13,999 nt of DNA from Acidobacteriota bacterium (GCA_020439725.1 JAGQSE010000285.1:1-13999); one strand, 5' to 3'; numbered from the stretch's first letter, positions 1 to 7,686 are shown. Numbers and translations: made by a program. The notes: generated by a model from the letters alone, not told the origin.

Positions 1-1
1 G

Positions 2-2155
2 GCCGACCTCGACAAGGAGACGGTGGACCAGCAGCTCAACTACGACGAGACGCTGTCGATGCCCGAGGTCCTGCCGACCCGGGTCCCGAACCTGCTGGTC
101 AACGGCGCGTCCGGAATCGCGGTGGGCATGGCGACCAACATCCCGCCCCACAGCCTGCGCGAGGTCATCGCCGCGCTGCTGCTGCTGATCGAGGATCCCG
201 ACACGACCATCGACCGGCTCATCGAGGTCCTGCCGGGCCCCGATTTCCCGACCCGCGGCATCATCCACGGCCTCGAGGGCATCCGCTCCGCCTACCACAC
301 CGGTCGCGGCATCGTCCGCGTCCGCGCCCGCGCGGAGATCGAGGAGATCCCGGGCTCGCAGGACCGGCAGATGATCGTCGTCACCGAGCTGCCGTACCAG
401 ATCAACAAGGCGAGGCTCCTCGAGCGCATCGCCGAGCTGGTGCGCGAGAAGAAGCTCGAGGGCATCTCCGACCTGCGCGACGAATCCGACCGCAACGGCA
501 TCCGGATGGTGCTCGAGCTGCGCCGCGGCGAGATCGCCCAGGTGGTGCTCAACAACCTCTACAAGCACACGCAGATGCAGACGACCTTCGGCATGAACAT
601 GCTGGCCATCGTCGACAACCAACCGCGAGTGCTCGACTTGAAGTCGCTCCTGGTCCACTTCCTCAACCACCGGAAGACGGTGATCATCCGTCGCACCCGC
701 TTCGACCTGGCCAAGGCCGAGGCCCGGGCTCACATCCTCGAAGGCATCTTGAAGGCCCTCGACCACCTCGACGAGGTGATCGCGACGATCCGCGCCAGCC
801 GGACGCCGGCCGAGGCTCGCGAGCGGTTGATGGCGGGTTTCGCCCTATCCGAGGTCCAGGCCCAGGCGATCCTCGACATGCGGCTCCAGAAGCTCACCGG
901 TCTCGAGCGCGAGAAGGTCATCGAGGAGTACAAGGAGGTCATGGCGCTCATCGAGCGGCTGCGCGCCATCCTCGGCTCCGACCAGCTGGTGCTCGAGGAG
1001 ATCCGCCGCGAGCTCCAGGAGATCGACACGGCCTACGGCGACGCCCGGCGCACCGAGATCCTGCCCTACGACGGCGAGATCACCATCGAAGACATGATCG
1101 CCGACGAGGACATGGTGATCACCGTCACCCGCAGCGGCTATGTCAAGCGCTCGCCGCTGGCGCTCTATCGCGCCCAGCACCGCGGCGGCAAGGGCCGGCT
1201 CGGGATGGCGACCAAGGAGGACGACCTGGTCGAGCACCTCTACGTCGCCTCCGCCCACAGCTACATCCTGGTGTTCACCGAGAGCGGCCGCGTCCACTGG
1301 CTCAAGGTCCACGAGATCCCCGAGTTCGGCCCCAACGCGCGCGGCAAGGCGATCGTCAACCTGCTCCATCTCGAGGCCACCGAGAAAGTCGCCACCACCG
1401 TCGCGGTGCGCGAGTTCGGGTCGTCCGAGAGCCTGGTCTTCGCCACCGACCGCGGCGTCATCAAGAAGACGCCGCTGGCCGCCTATGGCAACCCGCGGGT
1501 CGGCGGCATCATCGCCATCAACGTCGAGGACGGCGACCGCCTGCTCGAAGTGCGGGTCGCCACCGAGGGCCAGCACATCCTGCTCGCCACCGCCGGCGGC
1601 CGCTCGATCCGCTTTCCCGAGAGCGACGCCCGACCCATGGGCCGCGCCACCCGTGGGGTCCGCGGCATCTCGCTCAAGCCCGGCGACCACGTCGTGTCGT
1701 TGGTAGTCCTCGAGGACGACGGCGACGTCTTCACGGTCACCGAGAACGGCTTCGGCAAGCGCACCAGCCTCGACGAGTACCGTCTCCAGGGCCGCGGCGG
1801 CCAGGGCATCATCAACCTCAAAATCAGCCCCAAGACCGGCAAGGTCATCGGCGCGCGCCAGGTCCAGGCGGGCGATGGCGCTATGCTGATCACCCAGGAA
1901 GGCAAGATCATCCGCATCGGTGTCGACGGCATCCGGGTGATCGGCCGCTCGACCCAAGGTGTCAAGGTCATGGACCTGGACGCCGGAGATCGCCTGGTGG
2001 CGCTCGCCAAGATCACCGAGCGCGAGGAAGCCGAGGACGAGCTCGAGCTCGAAGCCGGCGCCGGAGACGAGGTCGTCTCGGAACCCGAGCTCGACCAGCC
2101 CGAGGAAGCCGGGGACGAAGAACCGGAGGGCGGGGAGCCGGGACCGGTACACTGA
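2..2155 (+). CDS. gyrA: DNA gyrase subunit A, 5'-truncated by window edge
   Basis: GyrA is the breakage-reunion subunit of DNA gyrase, which introduces negative supercoils together with GyrB. The open frame runs from the first in-frame codon (position 2) to a TGA at 2153-2155, about 717 residues. By comparison with E. coli GyrA about 150 N-terminal residues are missing, including the catalytic tyrosine. Visible family signatures are the ETLSMPEVLPTRVPNLLVNG-type segment near 50-110, the GIAVGMATNIPPH loop, the LRDESD segment, and the coiled-coil hinge with QAILDMRLQKLTGLE near 870-910. A GyrA box (QHRGGKG) at 1175-1195 opens the C-terminal beta-pinwheel that wraps DNA; it marks this as GyrA rather than ParC, although the second box residue is His instead of the usual Arg/Lys. 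A QGRGGQG repeat occurs in a later blade. The protein ends in a roughly 45-residue Glu/Asp-rich tail, common in GyrA. Identification is secure; the true start lies upstream of the window. Confidence 0.97.
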   Translation, partial: ADLDKETVDQQLNYDETLSMPEVLPTRVPNLLVNGASGIAVGMATNIPPHSLREVIAALLLLIEDPDTTIDRLIEVLPGPDFPTRGIIHGLEGIRSAYHTGRGIVRVRARAEIEEIPGSQDRQMIVVTELPYQINKARLLERIAELVREKKLEGISDLRDESDRNGIRMVLELRRGEIAQVVLNNLYKHTQMQTTFGMNMLAIVDNQPRVLDLKSLLVHFLNHRKTVIIRRTRFDLAKAEARAHILEGILKALDHLDEVIATIRASRTPAEARERLMAGFALSEVQAQAILDMRLQKLTGLEREKVIEEYKEVMALIERLRAILGSDQLVLEEIRRELQEIDTAYGDARRTEILPYDGEITIEDMIADEDMVITVTRSGYVKRSPLALYRAQHRGGKGRLGMATKEDDLVEHLYVASAHSYILVFTESGRVHWLKVHEIPEFGPNARGKAIVNLLHLEATEKVATTVAVREFGSSESLVFATDRGVIKKTPLAAYGNPRVGGIIAINVEDGDRLLEVRVATEGQHILLATAGGRSIRFPESDARPMGRATRGVRGISLKPGDHVVSLVVLEDDGDVFTVTENGFGKRTSLDEYRLQGRGGQGIINLKISPKTGKVIGARQVQAGDGAMLITQEGKIIRIGVDGIRVIGRSTQGVKVMDLDAGDRLVALAKITEREEAEDELELEAGAGDEVVSEPELDQPEEAGDEEPEGGEPGPVH

Positions 2156-2163
2156 GCCGGTCC
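2141..2163 (+). other. Small GC-rich hairpin spanning the gyrA stop codon
   Basis: A perfect 7-bp inverted repeat (GGACCGG at 2141-2147, CCGGTCC at 2157-2163) with a 9-nt loop contains the gyrA stop codon. No T-tract follows, so it is not a standard intrinsic terminator. It could be an mRNA 3'-end structure or chance in GC-rich DNA. The remaining gap to the next gene (2164-2243) shows only a weak 5-bp dyad at 2194-2207. Confidence 0.25.
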
Positions 2164-2233
2164 GGAGCCGATCCGCCACCTGACATCAGCCCCGGGGCCC
2201 GCGCCCCGCCCGAGCCACGACCCGCCGCCACAC

Positions 2234-2239
2234 AGGGAG
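2234..2239 (+). promoter_or_regulatory. Ribosome binding site for the transaldolase gene
   Basis: AGGGAG lies 4 nt upstream of the ATG at 2244. It supports that start, which is also where the conserved MKFFLDTA N-terminus of the family begins. Confidence 0.7.
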
Positions 2240-2243
2240 TGCC

Positions 2244-2900
<657 letters not shown>

Positions 2901-2916
2901 CGCGATCGGACGCGAG

Positions 2917-3534
2917 TTGAGCGACGAGCCAGGGCCCAAGCTCGCTCCGGGGCAGCTCTACCGGATCGCGTGGGTCTTCTACCTGATCCTCGCCATTGTC
3001 GGTGTCGTCTGGATTGGGCTCGACGAGCGTCCCGCGGGCCCCTGCGCCGGCGGCGGCATCTGCTCGGCGCTCTTCGTCCAGCCGACGCTCTGGCCCCTCG
3101 ACCTGCTGCTCGGTCTGGGTACCGCCCTCGTCGTCATCGTCGCCTGGGAGCTGGTCCGCCGGGTGGTCCCCCTTGCGCAGCGGCTCGAGGAGCAGCTGGC
3201 GCGGATGGTCGGCGACCTCGGCACGGACGAAGCCCTCGCCATCGCGCTGGTCTCGGGGTTCAGCGAGGAGCTCTTCTTCCGAGGTGCGGTCCAGGGATCC
3301 CTCGGCTGGCCCATCGCCACGGCGCTGTTCGCGCTGATGCATACGGGCTCGGGCCGCGCCCTGCGGCTGTGGACGGTGTACGCGGCGGTCGCCGGCCTGG
3401 TCTTCGCCGGCCTCACCGAATGGCGCAAGAACCTGCTTCCGGCCATCGTCGCCCACGTCGCCATCAACGCCTTTGGGTTGTGGCGTTTGAGCCGTTCCAC
3501 CGCAGCCGGCGAGACGCCGCCGGAAGCGGCCTGA
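2917..3534 (+). CDS. CPBP-family intramembrane metalloprotease
   Basis: This is a 205-residue membrane protein of the CPBP (CAAX protease and bacteriocin-processing, Abi/Rce1-like) family, predicted to cleave substrates inside the cytoplasmic membrane. All three family motifs are present: EELFFR with E117, E118 and R122; FALMH ending in H142; and HVAIN with H180 and N184. Hydrophobic stretches at about residues 17-35, 58-77, 105-116, 129-141, 152-167 and 173-187 fit a multi-pass protein. Two cysteines (C43, C49) lie in a Gly-rich loop after the first segment. The chosen start is TTG at 2917, the only plausible initiator before the first membrane segment that does not run far into tal; a GGA at 2908-2910 could serve as a weak ribosome site. 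Longer in-frame versions would overlap tal extensively. The 16-nt spacing suggests cotranscription with tal. The substrate is unknown. Catalytic competence is inferred from intact motifs. Confidence 0.85.
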   Translation: MSDEPGPKLAPGQLYRIAWVFYLILAIVGVVWIGLDERPAGPCAGGGICSALFVQPTLWPLDLLLGLGTALVVIVAWELVRRVVPLAQRLEEQLARMVGDLGTDEALAIALVSGFSEELFFRGAVQGSLGWPIATALFALMHTGSGRALRLWTVYAAVAGLVFAGLTEWRKNLLPAIVAHVAINAFGLWRLSRSTAAGETPPEAA

Positions 3535-3737
3535 GAGCCGCTGGTGGAACCGGTCTGTCTGGTAGACTCCCACCTGAGACGAAACGGCGCGCGACAGCCA
3601 TCGGCGCCATCGGGCCGGTCCCACAAAAGGTCCTTGCGAGCCGGGTGTACCGGCGACGCGATCCACGGGTCGAACGAGCCGGCGGTCGCTCGTGACGCGC
3701 CTGACGGTCGGCCCCGCGCACAGAGAGGGAGACACGC
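3535..3737 (+). other. 203-nt non-coding leader upstream of the M20 dipeptidase gene
   Basis: This is the longest gap on the plus-strand half. A TAGACT hexamer at 3563-3568 resembles a sigma70 -10 box, but no acceptable -35 lies 16-18 nt upstream. A 6-bp dyad (ACGAGC at 3674-3679, GCTCGT at 3688-3693) is present. A short open frame crosses it (3544-3741) but has no convincing coding character. The gap may carry the promoter and 5' UTR of the dipeptidase/CYTH unit. I see no riboswitch or tRNA. Confidence 0.35.
3725..3731 (+). promoter_or_regulatory. Ribosome binding site for the M20 dipeptidase gene
   Basis: GAGGGAG lies 6 nt before the ATG at 3738, a strong Shine-Dalgarno match that fixes this start. 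Confidence 0.75.
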
Positions 3738-5123
3738 ATGACGGCCAGCAGCCAAGACGTCTTGGGTCGCATCGACGGTGAGAAAGAAAGCTACCTCGAC
3801 GAGCTCAAGGACTATTTGCGCATCCCCTCGATCTCCACCGACCCGACCCATGACGACGACGTCAGCCGCTGCGCCGACTGGCTGGTCGGCAAGATGCGCG
3901 CCGCCGGCCTCGACGCCGAACGCATCGAAACCGAGGGCCACCCCCTGGTCTTCGGCCAGTGGAACGGCGCTCCGGGCAAGCCGACGGTGCTGTTCTACGG
4001 CCACTACGACGTGCAGCCGCCGGACCCCCTCGACCAGTGGCGGAACCCCCCCTTCGAGCCCACCGTCGAGGGAGACCTGCTGGTCGCTCGCGGTGCCACC
4101 GACGACAAGGGTCAGAGCTTCGCTCATCTGAAGGGCGTCGCCGCGGTGCTCGCCGAGCGCGGCTCGCTGCCGGTCAACGTCAAGTTCATCGTCGAGGGCG
4201 AGGAGGAGTCCGGTGGCGAGGCCATCGAGGCCTTCGTCCGCGCCGACGCCGGGCGCCGGCTGGCCTGCGACGCGGTGGTGGTCTCCGACAGCTCGATGTA
4301 CGCCCCCGGCCAGCCGTCGTTGATCTACGGGCTGAAGGGTCTCGCCTACATGGAACTTCGTGTCCATGGCCCCAACCGCGACCTGCACTCGGGCACCTTT
4401 GGCGGCGCCGTCGCCAACCCGGCCAACGCCCTCGCCCAGATCCTCGCCCAGCTCCAGGACAAGAAGACCGGCAAGATCCTGATCGACGGCTTCTACGACA
4501 AGGTCCGCCCGCTCGAGGATTGGGAGCGCAAGGAGTTCGCCGCGCTGCCCTTCGACGAGGCCGAGTACAAGGCCGAGCTAGGGGTCGAGGAGCTGTGGGG
4601 CGAGGAGGGCTACTCGCCCGTCGAGCGCGCCTGGGCGCGGCCCACCTGCGACGTCAACGGCCTGTGGAGCGGCTATCAGGGCGCCGGCGCCAAGACCATC
4701 ATCCCCGGCTCCGCGGGGGCCAAGGTCTCGATGCGCCTGGTCCCCGACCAGGAACCCCAGGAGATCGCCGAGTTGTTCCGCCGCCACGTCGAGCGGATCA
4801 CGCCGCCGGGTGTCCGCGTCGAGGTCATCTCGCACCACGGCGGCTCGCCGGTCGTGGTCGACGCCCAAGGACCCATCGTCGATGCCGCGCTGGCGGCGGC
4901 GGAGGACGTCTGGGGCAAGCGCCCGGTCCGCGTCCGCGAGGGCGGCTCGATCCCCATCGTCGCCACCTTCGCCCAGGTGCTCGAGGTTCCGGTGCTGCTT
5001 CTCGGCTTCGGACTCTCGGATGACCGGCTCCACTCGCCCAACGAAAAGTTCAACATCAGCCACTTCTACAACGGCATCCGCACCGTCGCCCGACTGCTCG
5101 ACCGCATGGGCGAGCTGACCTGA
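3738..5123 (+). CDS. M20-family dipeptidase / metallopeptidase
   Basis: This 461-residue protein is of the M20 (ArgE/DapE/ACY1/CPG2) superfamily, closest in pattern to the dipeptidase group that includes carnosine/Cys-Gly dipeptidases. These are cytosolic two-metal (usually zinc) enzymes that cleave dipeptides or N-acylated amino acids. Predicted metal and catalytic residues are visible in order: YGHYDVQP (H89, with D91 activating H89), GATDDKG (bridging D122), EGEEESGG (general base E156 and metal ligand E157), a later aspartate in VVVSDSSM, and a C-terminal LHSPNEK histidine. The lid/dimerisation domain lies between RDLHSGTFGG and about residue 390. No signal peptide is seen. Length is normal for the group. 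The CYTH gene starts 8 nt downstream, with its ribosome site overlapping this stop codon, so the two are almost certainly cotranscribed. The substrate cannot be read from sequence. Confidence 0.93.
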   Translation: MTASSQDVLGRIDGEKESYLDELKDYLRIPSISTDPTHDDDVSRCADWLVGKMRAAGLDAERIETEGHPLVFGQWNGAPGKPTVLFYGHYDVQPPDPLDQWRNPPFEPTVEGDLLVARGATDDKGQSFAHLKGVAAVLAERGSLPVNVKFIVEGEEESGGEAIEAFVRADAGRRLACDAVVVSDSSMYAPGQPSLIYGLKGLAYMELRVHGPNRDLHSGTFGGAVANPANALAQILAQLQDKKTGKILIDGFYDKVRPLEDWERKEFAALPFDEAEYKAELGVEELWGEEGYSPVERAWARPTCDVNGLWSGYQGAGAKTIIPGSAGAKVSMRLVPDQEPQEIAELFRRHVERITPPGVRVEVISHHGGSPVVVDAQGPIVDAALAAAEDVWGKRPVRVREGGSIPIVATFAQVLEVPVLLLGFGLSDDRLHSPNEKFNISHFYNGIRTVARLLDRMGELT

Positions 5124-5126
5124 GGA
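5123..5126 (+). promoter_or_regulatory. Ribosome binding site for the CYTH gene, overlapping the upstream stop
   Basis: AGGA starts at the last base of the dipeptidase TGA (5121-5123) and lies 5 nt before the ATG at 5132. The arrangement suggests translational coupling. Confidence 0.6.
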
Positions 5127-5131
5127 ACACC

Positions 5132-5695
5132 ATGACGCGAGACGCCCCGGCGGTGGAGCGGGAGCTCAAGTTTTCCCTCGACGAGCTGGAGGCTCTCCGC
5201 GAGCGCCTCATCGAGCTCGATGCCGAGCGGGTCAACCCCGGCGCCTTCGAGGACAACTGGGTCCTCGACCGCGACGACGAGCTCAAGGCGAAGGGCTGTC
5301 TCCTGCGCTTGCGCAAGGACGGCCAGGGCGCGGTGATCACCTTCAAGGGACCGGCGAGCTTTGACGGCGGGGTCAAGGAGCGAACCGAGTCCGAGACCCG
5401 GGTGGGCAATCTCGAGGAGGCCCGGCGCCTCTTCGAGCAGCTCGGCTACCACGCGGTGCGGCGCTATCAGAAGGTTCGCGAGGAGTGGTACCTGGGCGCG
5501 GTGACCATCGCTCTCGACCACACCCCCATCGGCGACTTCGTCGAGTTCGAGGGCTCCGGCGCCGAGACCGTCGCCAAGCGGTGCGGCTTCGACCTGACCA
5601 AGGCCGAGCGCCATACCTATCTCGAGATCTACGACGAGCGGGTGCGACAGGACCCGACCCTGCCCCGCGAGATGGTCTTCCCGGACAAGGACTGA
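5132..5695 (+). CDS. CYTH-domain protein (triphosphate tunnel metalloenzyme; CyaB/thiamine-triphosphatase type)
   Basis: This 187-residue single-domain CYTH protein belongs to a family whose eight-stranded beta tunnel binds triphosphate and two divalent metals. Members include class IV adenylate cyclases (CyaB), thiamine triphosphatases and inorganic tripolyphosphatases. The hallmark ExExK motif is intact as E9, E11 and K13. Further tunnel residues are R59 and R61 (LLRLRKDG), K72 (TFKGP), E86 and E88 (ERTESET), K114 and R116, D129 in the ALDHTPIGDFVEFEG strand pair, and E138 and E140. No additional domain (for example CHAD) is attached. It lies directly behind the M20 dipeptidase gene. Fold and triphosphate binding are well supported. 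Which reaction it catalyses (cAMP synthesis, tripolyphosphate or thiamine triphosphate hydrolysis) is open, because class IV cyclases and phosphatases share these residues. A gap of 95 nt to the next gene holds its ribosome site and nothing else evident. Confidence 0.9.
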   Translation: MTRDAPAVERELKFSLDELEALRERLIELDAERVNPGAFEDNWVLDRDDELKAKGCLLRLRKDGQGAVITFKGPASFDGGVKERTESETRVGNLEEARRLFEQLGYHAVRRYQKVREEWYLGAVTIALDHTPIGDFVEFEGSGAETVAKRCGFDLTKAERHTYLEIYDERVRQDPTLPREMVFPDKD

Positions 5696-5778
5696 GAGGT
5701 GGCGAGCGGCGTGGCGAAACGGGCGGGAGCGGTCGGGAAGCACCACGGCGAGCTCGCGAGGGACGCGCGCCGTCCGGT

Positions 5779-5784
5779 GGAGGT
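5779..5784 (+). promoter_or_regulatory. Ribosome binding site deciding the GTG start of the nucleotidyltransferase gene
   Basis: A consensus GGAGGT lies 6 nt before GTG at 5791. It outweighs the long upstream extension of the same open frame, which overlaps the CYTH gene. Confidence 0.75.
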
Positions 5785-5790
5785 CTGCCG

Positions 5791-6831
5791 GTGACCGCCC
5801 GCCGTTTGCGCGCCCTGGTGCTCGCGGCGGGGGAAGGCCGGCGCCTTCGGCCCTTGACGCTGGCGAGTCCCAAACCTCTCCTGCCGGTGGCGGGTCTGGC
5901 CGTGGTGCGACACACCCTCGGTGTCCTCGCCAAGGAAGGCTTCGAGGCTGCGGCTTTGAACCTGCACCACCTCGGCGAGCAGATTCCGGAGGCCCTGGGC
6001 AAGCGCGAGGGAGAGATGCACCTGGTCTACTCCCGCGAGAGCCAGCTGCTGGGAACCCTCGGTGCGGTCGGACCGCTGCGCTACTTCCTCGAGCCCGCGG
6101 ACCTGGTGGTCGTCGCCAACGGCGACAGCCTGTGCCGCTGGCCGGTCAAGGAGCTGATCAAGGAGCACGTCAAGAGCGAGGCGGCGGCGACGCTGCTGGT
6201 CACCGAGCGCGCCGACCCCGAGCGGTTCGGTGGCGGGGTCGGCCTCGACGCCGAGGACCGGCTGGTCTCCTTCCGCCCCGGCCATGATCACGGCGAGGTC
6301 GCCACCCGCCAGGTCTTCGCCGGGCTCCACGTCTTCTCCCCGAGGCTCCTCGAGGACGTTGCCGACGGTCCCGGCGATTTCGTCCGCGACCTCTATGAGC
6401 CGCTCCTCGCCGCCGGCGGCCGAATCCGCGCCGTGCGCACCACCCGCGACTGGCACGACCTCGGAACTCCGCGGCGCTATCTCGAAGCGGTTCTCGACTG
6501 GACCCGCGGACGCACCGCGCGGCGGCTCATCCACCGCCGCTCGTGGATCGCCGAGGGTGCCGAGGTGGCCGACGACGCGACCATCCAGACCTCGGCCATC
6601 GAGGCCGGAGCGGTGGTCGAGCCCGGAGCCAAGATCGAGAACAGCCTGCTGCTCCCCGGTGCGCGCGTCGGCCGCGGCAGCCATTTGCGCGACGCCATCG
6701 TCGGTTTCGACACGGTGCTGCCGCCGGCGACTCGCGTCGAGCGGAGGATGATCAACCCCCAGACCGCCGACTTCACCGCCGGCCCCGAAGACTCGCTGCT
6801 CGGCGACCTGGTCTACACTCGCCTCGGCTGA
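5791..6831 (+). CDS. Sugar-1-phosphate nucleotidyltransferase with C-terminal left-handed beta-helix
   Basis: This 346-residue protein has an N-terminal nucleotidyltransferase (Rossmann-like) domain and a C-terminal hexapeptide-repeat segment. Such enzymes activate a sugar-1-phosphate with an NTP to give an NDP-sugar and pyrophosphate. The nucleotide-binding loop reads LAAGEGRRLRPLT at residues 11-23, followed by PKPLLPVAG at 27-35 with K28 contacting phosphate. VVVANGDS carries the metal aspartate D112. DWHDLGTPRRYLEA is the usual sugar-site signature at the end of the catalytic domain. From about residue 250 onwards, imperfect hexapeptide repeats (AEGAEVADDATI, EAGAVVEPGAKI, LPGARVGRGSHL) indicate a left-handed beta-helix. 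The GTG start is chosen because a perfect ribosome site precedes it and because it places the nucleotide-binding loop at the N-terminus as in homologues. Candidates are mannose-1-phosphate guanylyltransferase-like, glucose-1-phosphate thymidylyl/uridylyltransferase-like or MurU-like; sequence alone does not choose. The HAD phosphatase gene follows after 78 nt. Confidence 0.88.
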   Translation: MTARRLRALVLAAGEGRRLRPLTLASPKPLLPVAGLAVVRHTLGVLAKEGFEAAALNLHHLGEQIPEALGKREGEMHLVYSRESQLLGTLGAVGPLRYFLEPADLVVVANGDSLCRWPVKELIKEHVKSEAAATLLVTERADPERFGGGVGLDAEDRLVSFRPGHDHGEVATRQVFAGLHVFSPRLLEDVADGPGDFVRDLYEPLLAAGGRIRAVRTTRDWHDLGTPRRYLEAVLDWTRGRTARRLIHRRSWIAEGAEVADDATIQTSAIEAGAVVEPGAKIENSLLLPGARVGRGSHLRDAIVGFDTVLPPATRVERRMINPQTADFTAGPEDSLLGDLVYTRLG

Positions 6832-6836
6832 ACGCC

Positions 6837-6892
6837 GGGGACCGCGACCGCCCGCGGTCCTCGCACCCGGCGACCCGAAGCGCCGGGTCGCC
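6837..6892 (+). other. Two tandem GC-rich hairpins between nucleotidyltransferase and HAD genes
   Basis: The 78-nt gap holds two back-to-back inverted repeats. The first has an 8-bp stem (6839-6846 with 6853-6860, 6-nt loop), extendable at its base by a G-U and a G-C pair to 6837/6862. The second has a 9-bp stem (6869-6877 with 6884-6892, 6-nt loop). Neither is followed by a T-tract, so they are not classic intrinsic terminators. The second ends 5 nt before the ribosome site of the HAD gene. Likely roles are mRNA stability or attenuation; this is inference. Confidence 0.5.
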
Positions 6893-6897
6893 CGCCC

Positions 6898-6903
6898 GGA
6901 GGA
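6898..6903 (+). promoter_or_regulatory. Ribosome binding site deciding the TTG start of the HAD gene
   Basis: GGAGGA lies 6 nt before TTG at 6910. No ATG or GTG is available before the conserved FDWDGTL motif. Confidence 0.75.
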
Positions 6904-6909
6904 CATCTC

Positions 6910-7593
6910 TTGAGCCCACGACCCTACGAGCTCCTCGTCTTCGACTGGGACGGCACGCTGATCGACTCGATCGGCAGCATCGTCGCGTGCACCCAGACCA
7001 CCCTCGCCGAGCTCGGCCTCGAGCCCCTCCCCGACCTCGCCATCCGCCAAACTATCGGTCTCGGGCTCAAGGAGACCCTCGAAGCGCTCCTGCCCGACGC
7101 CAGCCGCGAGCTGGCGAACCAGATCCGCGAGACCTACTTCCATCACTGGCTCACCACCTACTGTCACCAGCCGATCCTCTTCCCCGACGTCGAGCCGACG
7201 CTCCAGCGCCTCGCCGGGGAGGGGTACGTCATGGCCGTCGCCACCGGCAAGAGCCGCCGGGGCCTCGAGCGCGACATGGCGCGCATCGGGCTGCGCGAGT
7301 ACTTCGCCACCACCCGCACGGTCGACGAGGCGCCGTCGAAGCCCAGCCCGCAGATGCTCCTCGATGTTCTCGATGATCTCGGCATGCACGCCCGGACCAC
7401 GCTGATGATCGGCGACACCACCCACGACCTCCACATGGCCCGCGCCGCCGGGGTCGCGGCGGTGGCGGTCACCGGCGGCTCGCAGACCCGGCAGACCCTG
7501 GCCGAAGCAGAGCCCCTCGATCTCCTGGGCTCGGTCCTCGACCTGCCCGAGTGGCTCGCCCTGCGCACCGCCCACGCCCTCCTGCCGCGCTGA
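6910..7593 (+). CDS. HAD-superfamily phosphatase (Gph/phosphoglycolate phosphatase-like, subfamily IA)
   Basis: This 227-residue cytosolic HAD hydrolase is expected to remove phosphate from a small phosphorylated metabolite through an aspartyl-phosphate intermediate. All four HAD motifs are visible: FDWDGTL with nucleophile D12 and acid/base D14; T112 in AVATGKS; K144 in SKPSPQM; and GDTTHD with D169 and D173. The region between motifs I and II is an alpha-helical C1 cap, as in phosphoglycolate phosphatases. The combination of FDWDGTLIDSIG, ATGKSRRGL and SKPxPxML is the pattern of the Gph-like group often found beside rluC in proteobacteria, whose substrate is not established. The start is TTG with a strong ribosome site. 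The gene follows the nucleotidyltransferase and may be cotranscribed, although the intervening double hairpin could modulate this. It faces the M36 peptidase gene tail to tail. Confidence 0.9.
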   Translation: MSPRPYELLVFDWDGTLIDSIGSIVACTQTTLAELGLEPLPDLAIRQTIGLGLKETLEALLPDASRELANQIRETYFHHWLTTYCHQPILFPDVEPTLQRLAGEGYVMAVATGKSRRGLERDMARIGLREYFATTRTVDEAPSKPSPQMLLDVLDDLGMHARTTLMIGDTTHDLHMARAAGVAAVAVTGGSQTRQTLAEAEPLDLLGSVLDLPEWLALRTAHALLPR

Positions 7594-7622
7594 CGACCCT
7601 CTCGAGGGCAGACGAACACCAC

Positions 7623-7657
7623 AAAAAACGGCCCGCCCCCCGGAGGGAGCGGGCCGT
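7623..7657 (-). terminator. Intrinsic terminator for the minus-strand M36 peptidase gene
   Basis: Read on the minus strand, a 9-bp stem (7649-7657 with 7628-7636), one C-A mismatch and three more G-C pairs close on a 4-nt loop. It is followed immediately by a T-run (plus-strand A-run at 7623-7628). This is a textbook Rho-independent terminator 30 nt after the peptidase stop. In the plus direction no T-run follows the stem, so it would terminate the HAD-side transcript poorly. Confidence 0.9.
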
Positions 7658-7686
7658 GCCGCCGACGCGAGCAGATGCTGAGAGCG

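Noticed and set aside
845..2179. Long minus-strand open frame (444 codons) antisense to gyrA
   Set aside because: The composition is Asp/Ala/Gly/Leu/Val-rich as expected from the mirror of GC-rich coding DNA, and it opposes a certain gyrA.
3640..3715. Possible tRNA-like segment (GGGTCGAAC resembling a T-arm)
   Set aside because: No acceptor stem or anticodon arm can be folded around it.
3544..3741. 65-codon plus-strand frame ending in an ATGA overlap with the M20 dipeptidase start
   Set aside because: It has a GTG start without a ribosome site and an Arg/Ser/Pro-rich product with no recognisable pattern. The overlap is probably chance.
5485..5790. N-terminal extension of the nucleotidyltransferase reading frame
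   Set aside because: It overlaps the CYTH gene and is Arg/Gly-rich. The GTG at 5791 with GGAGGT is the better start.
5711..5794. 27-codon frame ending at the GTGA of the nucleotidyltransferase start, possible leader peptide
   Set aside because: It is too short and compositionally random to support. The nucleotidyltransferase gene has its own strong ribosome site.
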